The notes below the pieces were generated by a model that was given only the letters and a program-made list of their open reading frames with translations, made no database searches and was not told the origin of the DNA. Source: Tetragonia tetragonoides (Eukaryota > Streptophyta > Magnoliopsida > Caryophyllales > Aizoaceae). Taken from it: a DNA stretch of 64,000 bases. The DNA lies in assembly GCA_038025085.1 (NCBI GenBank), contig CM076148.1:35384501-35448500 (forward strand). The letters run 5' to 3'. Both the position numbers and the translations under genes were made by a program. Below are positions 1 to 21,298 of the stretch, in pieces; position 1 is the first letter of the stretch; every line of letters begins with the position of its first letter.

Positions 1-732
1 ATTTTTATTTTTTTTGAATTTTGTAATAACAACAGTACATGGATATTTTATATTGTAGTAACAACAATGTTCATTATCTAATGAATTTGCACTTGTAGAG
101 TTCATGTTTTTAACAGAGAGATTATTGATATGAGCAAATGGTATGATTGCAAACCACTATTTTGTTCTATTTACAGATCATGTAAGGAGTCAATTATAAC
201 GTTAATCGAGTAGTATACATAATACTGAGGATATAACTATGGAGAAATAAATGGACGCATGACAAATCGCAAATTGTTAAAGTTGGAAAATAACCCTGAT
301 TGTTCCCAAAACTTCCCAAAATATTGCAGCTATTTTTTATTTGAATTACTAATTTGAAATAACATAAATACATAATAATACTGATTGTTAGCATAAAATC
401 CCAAAATTTTTGGAACTCCGATATAAAGTTATGATAAATGGTTAACACGTTTAATGTGTTAAATAATTTTAGCTACAATTTTCCTTCTTTCTATTTTTAC
501 AAAATACATGGATATCCACCGTCAAATAAAACATAAAAAGATTAAGTTATAAACTATAAAAAAAATACTTCCAATAAAAGTTGAAATTGAGGAAAAGTTA
601 CAAGATTTTTTTGCAATGACATTGTCAAATGCAAGATAAACATAAGTAGATACATCAACAATATCAGCATAAACATTACTCCAATACCTTAAAAGAAACT
701 CTCACCTAGGCATGCTAAAAGAGGGGGTCGAA

Positions 733-1140
733 CTACTTTCAGTCAATAACTCGATCATTTTGTGGGACAAATCATACAAGTAACACCGGAATGATCTGAA
801 TCACTCCCAAAATCCCATTTGATCATTTTTATATGATTCATAATAAATTGTTAATGTTTGTATTAATCGAATTCGTAAACTTTAGTCATAACTCATAATC
901 ATTACTTTCAATCAATAACACAGTCGTTTTATGGGACAAATTACATACAAGTAACACCGGAGTGATCTGAATCACTCCCGAAATCCACTTTGATCATTTA
1001 TATATGATTTATGATAGTTTTTTTTTTATGTTTGTATTATTCAAATTTGTAGACTTTATTCATAATCATTACTTTTAGTCAATAACACGGTTATTTTATG
1101 GGGTAAATTACATACAAGTAACACCGAAATTAGTTGAATC
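733..1140. repeat. Imperfect tandem repeat, about 168-bp period
   Basis: Two and a half units begin near 733, 903 and 1071. Each opens with a variant of tttcagtcaataac, followed by a 'gggacaaattacatacaag' block, 'taacaccgg' and a gatctgaatcactccc motif. The array is kept in copy B at about 34640-35050. No coding potential is seen in the first kilobase around it. Confidence 0.8.
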
Positions 1141-1386
1141 ACAATTAAAGCCAAACTGAAGGAGTGAGACTTTGTTCTCCTCATCATGACGTGGTGGATG
1201 TTTTGGTTTGCTAGAAACAAGATTTAATTTGACAATCTCTCCACCTCGCCGAGACAGCTTGCTATCTCTATTAAGGTGACTTTCAATGAATGGAAAGCTC
1301 TCTCCTCCAAAAGTTTTGATTTTGATATTAGTGGAGGCTTTCATAGGAAGCCTACTAAAAAAAGTCTGAGACAAAATGTCAAATAG

Positions 1387-1912
1387 GTGGCTCCCCGACA
1401 GGATTATGTTAAACTCAACTTTGATGGTTCTAAAATCAATAATCTTGATGCAGTTGCAGGTTTCGTCATACGTGACAACAAAGGCGAGGGTCTGTTGATG
1501 GGTGCTCGATCCTGTGGTACCAGTTCCATTTTAATGGCGGAAGCCACAGCACTACGAGAAGGGGTTAGAAAAGCTAGAGAATTGGGTTTCGATAACATAA
1601 CCATTGAAGGTAATCTAGCTGTTATAAAAGCAATCCGCGCGGAGTGGCATATCCCATGAGAAATTGAGAATATCATCATCGACACGAGAAAGGATCTTCA
1701 CTTCTTTAATCGTGTGGAAGTCCTTCATTGCTTCTGGGAGGCGAATTCTGTGGCCGACTATCTAGCTCATTTAGGTCACTCTTTATCTTCGCTCCGTCTT
1801 TGGTCAACCTGTTTTGACCAGTTCATTACTAACCTTTTAGTAGTAGACAATTTAGGTTAACCTTCGGGTGACCTGATTTCTTTGCCTTTTCAAAAAAGAA
1901 AAAAAAAATTCC
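1387..1912 (+). pseudogene. LINE 3' remnant: RNase H-like domain with poly(A) tail (copy A)
   Basis: The translation from 1387 follows the RNase H fold typical of the 3' end of plant LINE polyproteins and related RVT_3 proteins. It shows KLNFDGS with the first catalytic Asp, a MAEATALREG helix with the catalytic Glu, ITIEGN where the third Asp is missing, and NSVADYLAHLG with the last Asp. A TGA at 1657-1659 breaks it after about 90 codons; the same frame continues after the stop to 1858. An A-rich tail follows at 1889-1912, as expected at a LINE 3' end. It is a 5'-truncated dead copy. The copy in block B lacks this stop but has a different lesion. Confidence 0.85.
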
Positions 1913-2057
1913 AAAACAGAGCATACAAAGAAGGGAGAGAGAAAGAAGGTGACACTCTACTTGAGTTTGGGTTAGTCGAGTTGCTGCTATTGACTACTTA
2001 TTCCCAAAAAAAAAAAAAAAGGGGTCTTAGTGGAGTTGGCAGTTTCGAACATTTTAT

Positions 2058-2258
2058 AAGGTCTAGTAGTTTGAACTTTTATGGTTTCCTTACCCACCAC
2101 CAAGGTTCAAATCTCACTAGGGATATTTCGCATTTGGTATCCCTTTCCCCTTATTCCCCATTCCCCACAAATACTTGTCCACTAAGCTCCTGACCCTTAA
2201 ACTCGAGATGGACCAGCAAGGGAGCGGACCTCCCTTACCTTGAAAAAAAAAAAAAAAA
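2058..2258 (+). mobile_element. tRNA-derived SINE with 17-bp target duplication (copy A)
   Basis: A 201-bp element ending in an A run is flanked by exact copies of agtttcgaacattttat at 2041-2057 and 2259-2275. Its interior has a polymerase III B-box-like ggttcaaatctc near 2103 and a plausible A-box region near its start (ggtctagtagtttgaac). It sits downstream of the DCP5-A stop codon, probably just past or within the 3' UTR. Copy B keeps it at 35968-36165. Confidence 0.88.
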
Positions 2259-2275
2259 AGTTTCGAACATTTTAT

Positions 2276-2687
2276 TCACTTGGCTTGGCAATGAACAATT
2301 GTAAACACTGGATAAAATGTCATACAACTGCATCAGTAAAGAAGATGAAGCTGAAATTTAGCTCAGCGATCAACCGAAACTCAATAATCACAGTAACTTA
2401 TTTCATTTCACATCACTGAGCAATTTTACATCGATGTCGCTACACAAGTTTTGCATTGAGCATTTCTATTTCTGCACTAACTGCTTGCTTATGAGCTCCA
2501 TCGGTAAATATGAATAAAGGGAAAACAAACCAGAACACGAGCAAAGGACGGAAATAGACAAACCATACTTGCTAACCAAATTGAAGGTTAGCAAGCAGAA
2601 ATGAAGCCCTGTACCAGTCAATTCGAAGAGAAACTTGGGCATTGGCATCATCAGCTAAGACATGACAAGAAGTCGCACCAGTCCTAA
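2276..2687 (-). other. Likely DCP5-A 3' UTR and downstream flank
   Basis: Between the DCP5-A stop codon and the SINE there is no open frame of note. The sequence is almost identical in copy B. A 3' UTR is inferred from position only; no polyadenylation site can be fixed by eye. Confidence 0.4.
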
Positions 2688-13666
<10,979 letters not shown>

Positions 13667-13838
13667 GGTTAATGGTTCTTTTTTATCAGTTATGAACGGA
13701 ACTCACCATGAGAGAGGAAGGAGAGAGAGAGAGAATTGGGGATTAGAGAGGGAGGTTTGGGGAGTTAGTTCTGGTTGACTCTATGCAGAGCTTTTGAAAA
13801 AAAAAAGGAAATGGAAAAATTGGTGTTGGTGATAATGG

Positions 13839-13847
13839 TTAGGGTTT
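13839..13847 (-). promoter_or_regulatory. Telo-box upstream of DCP5-A
   Basis: AAACCCTAA on the minus strand, about 175 bp before the DCP5-A start codon. Telo-boxes are common in promoters of plant genes for RNA metabolism and translation. The same site precedes DCP5-B. Function is inferred from position only. Confidence 0.4.
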
Positions 13848-13912
13848 TGGATTTGATATTGACGCAAATTCATGAGCATCTTTCCTCTCTGATCTAATAA
13901 GTGTTAAGGTTT

Positions 13913-13991
13913 TAAGATGAGTCGTGCATAGGTAGATTTTTTGGTTTACAGAATAATACTAGTAATGATGCCCGTGCAATGCACGAGTTAA

Positions 13992-14075
<84 letters not shown>

Positions 14076-14166
14076 GATGAGTCGTGCATAGGTAGATTTT
14101 TTGGTTTACAGAATAATACTAGTAATGATGCCCGTGCAATGCACGAGTTAAGTTTTATATATATAT
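13913..14166. repeat. 159-bp direct duplication joined by a (TA)n microsatellite
   Basis: The segment starting aagatgagtcgtgcataggt and ending in ttaagttttatatatat occurs twice, near 13914 and 14074. The two copies are joined by about 77 bp of uninterrupted TA repeats (13995-14072). Copy B carries the segment once (47139-47225). Slippage or unequal pairing at the TA tract is the simple explanation. Confidence 0.9.
13958..13990 (-). mobile_element. Helitron-like 3' terminus
   Basis: Read on the minus strand, a palindrome cgtgcattgcacg is followed after about ten bases by ACTAG and then T. This is the hairpin plus CTRR end, inserted before T, expected of a plant Helitron 3' terminus. The body would extend to higher coordinates. 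A second copy is at about 14117-14150 through local duplication, and copy B has one near 47182-47213 with a decayed CTGG end. No 5' TC end, Rep or helicase was found. Confidence 0.5.
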
Positions 14167-14788
14167 ATTTTTCTTGTTTTTTATTCTTCAATATTATATA
14201 TTTTAAAATATATTTACCATAATTGAAATTGCATAACGTTAAGATTAAACCTATTGTAAATGAATCTCATTTTGAAGTATTTTCCGATGCGAATACGATG
14301 ATATAAATATTATTTTTTTTGAAGAGTTGTAGAAGATTACATTTGCTTTTGAAGTTTCGACAAAGATTAAGTTATAACACTTATAAAACTCTAGTCATTC
14401 ATCCCAAGTCAAACTCTCAATTTTATTTTTTTAAAAATTATTCTAATAATACATTTAATGATGTGGCATGACTCAAAACTCACGAAATATGTCAACTTTA
14501 TATATAGAGAGAAGATTTCTCATACATATCTTTTTAACAACAAAAAAAAGTGTGATTTTAGGAGTAAATTAAAAACTCTGTCAAATAAAAGTATTAAGGT
14601 GTTGTCATTGTGGACCTATGACTAAGTGATAATCAGTAGAGACTCATCCATTCTTAATCTATTGAAGATTGAGATCTTTTGATTTATTGTGGGAATAAGT
14701 GAATAACAAATTCTCATAAACATGTGTAATTCCAAAACTTTGTGTAAAATGAAATCAATGGAGGTCTAGTTAAGTGGTAGGAACTTCA
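14167..14788. repeat. Repeat R1, first copy (truncated by PMD insertion)
   Basis: About 620 bp shared with 16325-16927 and with 47225-47870, including the attttgaagtattttccgat, acatttgcttttgaagtttc and gtggacctatgactaagtga blocks. The text stops at ggtaggaactt and switches abruptly to the PMD coding fragment. No coding potential is seen. It may be the body of the Helitron-like element whose end is at 13958. Confidence 0.8.
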
Positions 14789-15779
14789 GTTGCATAAAAC
14801 AGATCGTCGTGGAAAGAACAAGATGGATTGGGCCAAACATCATCGTGTCTATGTTTCTGAGTGGGATAGCTGTCTTCAGAGTGTTGTTACTGGTGATTTA
14901 TTTCGTGGACAGATGGAGTATAATGATCCTTATATGATATGGTATAGAGGAATTACACGTCGCTTTATTACTCCATTATTACCATCATCTCCAACTGAGT
15001 ATCAACCTGGTTATGCGCAATTGCGTGTGCTGGAAAGTATAATAATATCCATTTATTTTTTCTAACAACTTCATTTTATTGATTGTGCTTTACGTCTTAT
15101 GTAGACCAACGGTATAGCCACCATAGCAAAGAAATGTCAAGGTGAGTTAGATCAAGCTGGTGCGGAGTATCCTCCAAATGTACGATCTTTACTTGGCAAC
15201 ATACCGATGTATTGCAACCAATGTCTAAATACAGCTGGTAGTCGACATCTTATTGAGTCTCCACCTGCAGATCGACATCTAGAACGACCACCATCGGTTC
15301 AAATTTCACCTTCTCCTACACCATCAGTTCAAATTTCACCTTCTCCTACTCCACAAATACTTACTCCACCTCCACTTCAACCTTCTCCACGACCTTTGCC
15401 TCAAGCTCCTCCACAGCCTCTGCCTAGACCTACTCCACGAGCCTTGCCTCGGCCTACTCCTCCACGACCCCTGCCTCGGCCTACTCCTCCACTTATGCTT
15501 ATTCAACCATGGTCTACGCTTCCAGAAATGCCTGTGGATATGCCTAAATTCCCTTCCCTTTCCCCTAGCCCTGCCCCTCCAATTACTCCCACCCCACCGG
15601 TATCTGCATCTCCTTTTACCAAAACTTCTCCCATTTTGACATTTAGGCGACGACCTCGGACAACTAAATCTACTTTGAGCTCTACCATGACATCCTCAGT
15701 GCAATCATTGTCAACTATCATAGAGTCTCCACCTTCTTTGAGGATCGAGGAGAGCATGGGACGAGATGGAGTTCCATAG
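14785..15779 (+). pseudogene. Captured 3' part of a plant-mobile-domain (PMD) gene
   Basis: The frame from 14790 reads MDWAKHHRVYVSEWDS...GDLFRGQMEY...MIWYRGITRRFITP, the C-terminal part of the PMD (aminotransferase-like, MAIN/MAIL-type) domain. A likely intron (CGT|gtgctg to ttatgtag|ACC near 15104) joins in phase to TNGIATIAKKCQGELDQAG and a Pro/Ser-rich tail with short repeated SPSPTPSVQI and PRPTPP units ending at 15779. The N-terminal two-thirds of the domain is absent and the 5' edge is an abrupt junction with repeat R1, so this is a transposon-captured fragment. It is absent from copy B and only distantly like the PMD gene at 53913-56583. Confidence 0.75.
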
Positions 15780-16324
15780 GTGTGAGCTACTGTTTTGTTT
15801 GCTATGGGTGTAAGCAGGAGTAGTGTTGGTTGTATTTTCTTTGGGTGATTTGAGTTATGTTAACTCAACTTTGGCTTGTATTGACATTATGTTGGTGATT
15901 AATGAAATCTTTTAGAGATGTGTAATTTGGATCAACTATCAGTTTATTTTTTCAATGGAATATAAATTTGGATGAACTGTTGGTTGAGCGGCGTCTGGAT
16001 TTTTTGCTGCTTCAGTATTTGGTTATGCAGGTTGATATTTTTACAGAGAAAATGTGGGGAAAATTAACAAAGAAAAGCGCTAGGAAAATGCAACAGCAAA
16101 AGCCGCTGTGGCGGAGAGCTGCTTCTAAAAGCCGTTGTGGGCGACAACGACTTATTTAAGAGCCGCGCTGGCCCACAGCGGCTTTGCCTTCGCTATAAAA
16201 AAAAAATTTAATTCGCTTCCAGGCCACAGTCCGATCTTACGTGGTGTATATGTGGGGAAATAGTTTTGAACCGAAGCTAATTTGGAAATTAGTTTGTGAA
16301 TGATGTATATTTGAGGAAATCACA
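15780..16324. other. Flank of PMD fragment with GCCGC-rich subterminal-like motifs
   Basis: The first half looks like a 3' UTR (aatgaaatctttt). From 16090 to 16190 there are five closely spaced variants of gccgctgtgg/ccacagcggc in both orientations, which can fold back. Such motifs resemble subterminal repeats of CACTA-type or Pack-type elements, but no CACTA terminus or target duplication was found. Confidence 0.45.
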
Positions 16325-16927
16325 CTATTATTTTCCTTGTTTTTTTATTCTTCAATATTATATATTTTAAAATACATTTACCATAATTGAAATTGGATAA
16401 CGTTAAGATTAAACATATTGTAAATGCATCTCATTTTGAAGTATTTTCCGATGCGAATACGATGGTACAGATATTATTTTTTTTGAAGAGCTGTAGAAGA
16501 TTACATTTGCTTTTGAAGTTTCGACAAAGATTAAGTTATAACACTTATAAAACTCTAGTCATTCATCCCAAGTCAAACTCTCAATTTTATTTTATTTTTA
16601 AATTATTCTAATAATACATTTAATGATGTGGCATGACTCAAAACTCACGAAATATGCCAACTTTATATATATAGAGAAGATTTCTCATACATATCTTTTT
16701 AACAACAAAAAAAAACGTGTGATTTTAGGATTAAATTAAAAACTCTGTCAAATAAAAGTATTAAGGTGTTGTCATTGTGGACCTATGACTAAGTGATAAT
16801 CAGTAGAGACTCATCCATTCTTAATCTATTGAAGATTGAGATCTTTTGATTTATTGTGGGAATAAGTGAATAACAAATTCTCATAAACATGTGTAATTCC
16901 AAAACTTTGTGTAAAATGAAATCGCTT
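16325..16927. repeat. Repeat R1, second copy
   Basis: This copy matches 14167-14770 and 47225-47830. Relative to copy B it skips about 65 bp between tgaaatc and gcttcggcg, after which 16928-17205 continues to match 47895-48178. Confidence 0.8.
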
Positions 16928-17205
16928 CGGCGTGGAGCAATATAAAAAAAAACAATCACAATAATAGTGCACTATGGGTACTCTTACTCCTGCGTTGATT
17001 GTCAGAATGTAGTGTTTCAGGAAGCAAACATGTAATTTACATAATTTACAAAAAATGATTGACCGAAAGAGACAATTTTAGCAAATGGTAGTCTAATCTA
17101 ATTAAAATAAACTAGTGAAACTTACTGACAATAGAACATTTACTTTCCTTTTTCTTCCATCCATCTTTTTTCATATATTCTACGAATAAAATTCAACCAA
17201 CCTTT

Positions 17206-17701
17206 GAAATTTTTAGGGGTGTGTAAAATTAGAGGGCAAATTCTTGACTACACTAGTCAATTAGATACTGATTAACCCAATAAATTAGATTGTAAAATAA
17301 GTATATTCCAATAATCAAGTCTAGCCCATGTTTTGATGCATATATAATCAAAAACCATGAGAGGATACCAAATCTATGTCTATATTGAATCACTAAGTCT
17401 AAAACACCAGAAATCTTCTGATGAAGAAGCGCATGCCTAGCACGAAATTAATTAAACAATAAAAAAAAAAACACCGAGCACTGAATAAGAAATTGTCCAG
17501 GAAAAGAATCCTACAAGTCTCAAGTAAACAATTGTATGTGGAAATGCATATAAACCACAATATAATAATTTGATGTTCAAAGAACGTAATTAGTTTTACA
17601 TTTGCTGTAGCCAAAAAATTACAATTATAGCAAACTCTTTACAGTACTATGACATCACTCATGGAGACTAGAGCAGAGCCAAGTAGTAATAAAATTACGT
17701 A
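17206..17701. other. Stretch without recognisable genes
   Basis: AT-rich sequence after the end of the copy-A similarity. Only short frames are present and none resembles a known family. Confidence 0.4.
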
Positions 17702-17934
17702 TTACTCCCAAATAGGCCTGTCGAGGATACTAAGATCGATGGGCTTAAACATCTCCCTTCTCTCTTTTAAAGGGAATTCTTCCATCAGAGTAGCATTTAG
17801 CGTAAGGGGGTCCAAAGTTCCTTGAAACTTGTGGTTATGAGAATGATCTAAGCAATTAGTTGGTTGACTGAGAAGCCAAATCGCGTATTTTGCCAATACA
17901 GGAACAGCGCCACCAAATTTCTCCCACCATGGAA
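17702..17934 (-). pseudogene. hAT transposase C-terminal fragment
   Basis: An exon-like segment after a gaacag acceptor reads PWWEKFGGAVPVLAKYAIWLLSQPTN and ends at 17702. The pattern WW...P.L.KYA..LLSQP fits the hAT C-terminal dimerisation region. The usual motif after the SQP turn is altered and nothing upstream carries the catalytic core. This is a remnant, with moderate certainty about the family. Confidence 0.5.
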
Positions 17935-18189
17935 CTGTTCAAGTTAATTAAAAATTAGGTTCCGTTTTTTCACTTGGAAAATCTGAATTGAATAAAACTG
18001 ATGAACTGAATTGATTATTTTTTTTCTAATTTGACCTTAAACAATTTAAAAGTCGTCTAAATATATTTAATATTGAACTCATTTGAAAGTACGGTTTGAA
18101 ATCTTTAATTCCAATGACATACATATGTATCATCAATTACCTTTATGATAAATTACACAGGAACTAAACTTAAGTAAAATTAATTGGCT

Positions 18190-18295
18190 AAAAATATTGA
18201 AACTTACCCAAAAATACTTTTCTTACCCGATATTAAATGTGGAGATGTTAAGTCCAACAGTATCCATTCCTTGCTACTCATTCTTATACCGAACA
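18190..18295. repeat. Paralogue of the Copia target site
   Basis: The text from gaaacttacccaaaaatact through ttaagtccaacagtatccat to gctactcattcttatacc is repeated, split by the Copia element, at 20930-20997 and 25760-25791. It therefore gives an independent view of the unoccupied target sequence. Confidence 0.8.
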
Positions 18296-18519
18296 TCTAC
18301 GTCAAAAAAACTCACATGAAATTCAATTAAACAACTCACCATAGTCAATTATGAGCACAACAAAGCTGACATAGTTTCTTTGGAGTAAGAAAAACTAATC
18401 CCTCTACGACTTGCCTGGATATATTACAAAATAATGTTCCAAGATACACTTCCTTACCTTCTACGTTTCTAAACATTTAAGCAAGTAGACTAGTGTTTTC
18501 CATTTGCAATGAAGACTTG

Positions 18520-18915
18520 AGTTGGATTTGGAAAATCAAAGCTTATCCTAAGATTCAATTTTTTATTTGGCTTGTGTAGTTAGACAGGTTACCTCACGCT
18601 GTCATGTTAGCTCAACGAAAAATAATTGCTATCAATCTTTGCCAAATGTGCCAGGAATTTAGTGAAAACTCTTTGCATATCCTGCGTGATTGCAACTTTG
18701 CTAGAGAGTTTTGGTTGACTATTTCCCTCCCTGGTAATTTCTTCACTTGTGATCTCCAAGGTTGGCTATCTGTTAATCTGCATGCTTCATTTACTAACCA
18801 ATCTGTTTTAGCTGCTTAGAGATGTTCACGGAGCTTGGCTATTTGGTTTTGCTATGAAACAGAAAGCAAAAAATGCATTGCATGCAGATTTATTAGCCCT
18901 ACATCAAGGCTTGAA
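18520..18915 (+). pseudogene. LINE remnant: RT zinc-binding and RNase H pieces
   Basis: The plus-strand translation shows WKIKAYPKIQFFIWLV, a stop, then LPHAVMLAQRK and LCQMCQEFSENSLHILRDCN, the Cys-rich zinc-binding domain at the end of plant LINE ORF2. After a stop it resumes with GAWLFGFAMKQ and ALHADLLALHQGLKI, matching an RNase H domain. Several stops and a deletion show that it is dead. Confidence 0.75.
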
Positions 18916-19190
18916 GATCAGCTCCGTGCCGTTCCGTTCCAATCCGTTCCGTTCCGTTCTGCACCATTCCGTTGAAGAGAACAGGGCTTAAGTTAGGCCA
19001 TGTTCTTTTCGTCGTTTTCATGCTGCATTCCATTCCGTTCCGTTCCAATCCGTTCCGTTCCGCGCCACATCCTGTACTTCATTTTGTCTCACATATTTTT
19101 GAATTATCCACACCGCGCCGTTCCGTTCCGTTCCGTTCCGTTCCGTTCCTCACCGTCCCGCATCATTCCGTTGAAGAGAACAAGGCAGGA
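18916..19190. repeat. Degenerate (GTTCC)n / Tourist-like repeat
   Basis: Long runs of ttccg pentamers occur at 18927-18970, 19027-19062 and 19118-19150, with the phrase attccgttgaagagaaca at 18966 and 19166. The phrase ggccatgttcttttcg at 18996, preceded by TTA, resembles the start of a PIF/Harbinger MITE, and gaagagaacaaggc near 19173 is its complement. This suggests a MITE 18996-19186 expanded by pentamer repeats. Confidence 0.5.
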
Positions 19191-19215
19191 GAGCCGCACT
19201 GTGTTTTTAATACTA

Positions 19216-19470
19216 CTCCCTCCGTCTCAAAAAAACCTGAAACTTTGCTTTTTGAAAGTCAAACTTAACAAACTTTGACCATTAATTTCTGAAAACATAT
19301 AAAGATTCACATTATGAAAATACTTTTGTTAGATTCATTTTTAAAAGTACTTTCAAAAGATCGTATTGTTATAATTTTTATATTCATATAATTGTAGTCA
19401 TTTACGGTCAAAGTGATGTGTTGGAGACCGTGAAAAAACAAAGTTTTGGGGTTTTTTGAGACGGAGGAAG
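19216..19470. mobile_element. Stowaway MITE
   Basis: About 255 bp with inverted ends ctccctccgtctcaaaaaaa and ttttttgagacggaggaag, flanked by TA at 19214-19215 and 19471-19472. The CTCCCTCCGT terminus and TA target are hallmarks of Stowaway (Tc1/mariner) MITEs. There is no coding capacity. A truncated right end of the same element recurs at about 23003-23045 through a local duplication. Confidence 0.9.
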
Positions 19471-19534
19471 TAGTAAATTAAAGATTGTGAACCAGTTCAT
19501 AAAACCAAGAACTTGCCCAAATTTTTGAGAATTT

Positions 19535-19946
19535 GTATAATCATTATTCATTAGAGAAAAAGGACAGCTTTTCAAATGCTTTCTCGGTCTTGGCACTCGT
19601 GGATGGCGAAGACCCTGCTAACTTGCCCTCTTCCACTAGTGATTCAGGTAATTCATTTCTGCGTTCTTGTTAATTGTTCAACTGTATGATTTTGTTTTTG
19701 ATGACATTTGATTAGCAAACGTTGCATTCTTTGTGTTCAATTTAGTATTTTTGTGTCAGAATTGGGTTAGATTCAGATTTTGGTTTTTGCTGCTTTTTGG
19801 TTAGCAAATGTTGAAATCTTTGTGTTCAATTTAGTATTTTTTGTGTCACTGTTGGGTTAGTTTCAGAGGGTATTGTTATAACCAATAACCGATCAAAAGG
19901 GTGGTTCAGGGGTTAGCTCTTGTGTTGTTGTTAGGGCCATGTCGGG

Positions 19947-20011
<65 letters not shown>

Positions 20012-20739
20012 TGTTTGTGTGTCTATGTGGGGTGATGGTCCTTAGAATGTGTTTGTGTGTCTATGTGGGGTGATGGTCGTTTCAAATTTGGATTCCTTTT
20101 GTAGGATCCGAGTATTTATTTCTGTTTTGTGGCCTTGTGGCCGGTGTGTTCTTATTTACTTTTTTTGGTTTTTACCGACTAATATACCACTAGCGAAAAC
20201 TAAAAACTGAGTAACAATATAAGAATTGGTAAATAGGTCGGACATGTTGGATTCGATCGGGTCATATTGGGTTTCGGCAATTATTATCGAGTCAATATTG
20301 GGTTTTTTTGCAGGTTATTCAACGGGTTTGACAAAATATTGCTGTTTTTACTTTTAAGTTTGGGTTACCAGCGGTCGACTCAATAACAACTCAAATCTTT
20401 TCGGATCGTTCGGCCAGGTCTGTAGCGGGTCATGTTGAGGTTCATCAGCGGGCCGATCACTTTTTGCCGATCCTAAGTGGTACTGTTTTCGCGATTCGGG
20501 TTCTCAGCCATGGTTTAAGTTTAGCCATGGTTATCTCCATATAGAACGTGTATCTAGTACAATTCTGATTTTAGAATCAATAGCTGATGATTCATTAGAA
20601 CAAACTGAGCATGTATACCAATGATTCATGGTCTTGAACTTTTCCTCTTTGCTTCTGTGCAGGTTTAAATATTGAAGTTGATCGAATAATAGAAATTGCT
20701 GGTATAATTACAGACAGCAGTTTGTCTAGATCTTTAGAG
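19535..20739 (+). pseudogene. Oligoribonuclease gene fragment (two exons, middle exon missing)
   Basis: An exon ending at 19647 encodes KKDSFSNAFSVLALVDGEDP and a Ser-rich end, followed by donor gtaatt. An exon at 20663-20739 after acceptor tgtgcag encodes GLNIEVDRIIEIAGIITDSS and SLSRSLE, followed by gtgaga. The second matches the start of the DEDD exonuclease domain of plant oligoribonuclease (Orn/REXO2 family, which degrades very short RNAs). The segment that normally precedes it (the PLVWIDLEMT region with the first catalytic acidic pair) is not found in between, and later exons are absent. Splice sites and frame are preserved, so decay is recent or the piece was captured. Confidence 0.7.
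19948..20008. repeat. (GA)n microsatellite
   Basis: About 58 bp of nearly pure GA dinucleotides inside the intron of the oligoribonuclease fragment. A tgtgtttgtgtgtctatgtg phrase is duplicated just after it. Confidence 0.95.
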
Positions 20740-20997
20740 GTGAGACCAAATTTACTTCAGAGGCCTTGTAGTTTCCTTGACTTGGTGATGAGAACATCCA
20801 TATAGCCGACAACTAGAACCCAACTAGGTCATTAATACAATTAGAAAACTACTAATAAATTATACTCCATCTAAACCACATCATGCTTCACTTGCTTAAC
20901 AATAGTTTCCATAGAACTAGACTTCTAATTTGAAACTTACCCAAAAATACTTTTCTTACCCGATATTAAATGTCGAGATGTTAAGTCCAACCGTATC

Positions 20998-21298
20998 TGT
21001 TGATCGAGTTGAAGATCAGCTCAAGTTCATGAAACAGGGAAGAACAAGAGAGAGGATTTTAATGAGAGAGAGATTTGAGAAAAGAATTAATTCTCATTCA
21101 TTTGATTGATTGTATTCACAGCTTTATTACAGATTATATAGTGCAGGAACTAAGCTACTGTCAAGCTGATCATAGGCGCCACCTAGGCGCTAGCTTCTAA
21201 CAACCCCTGGCTATTGTTCTAACAAACTCTCAGTTTGTAACAGAACTCTAACAAACTTCTATGCTGATCTGTACAATAAATAGTAAGTAATTCCAACA
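20998..21298 (-). repeat. Copia 3' LTR
   Basis: 301 bp beginning TG and ending CA on the minus strand. It contains an rrAATAAA-like region (tctgtaataaagctgtgaat) near its middle and a CT-rich downstream part (tctctctctcatt). The right edge abuts the truncated gag-pro frame, with no polypurine tract between them, showing an internal deletion. Confidence 0.85.

Noticed and set aside
14600..14790. tRNA gene inside repeat R1
   Set aside because: A- and B-box-like words occur, but no cloverleaf could be drawn, and the same text in three repeat copies varies at would-be stem positions.
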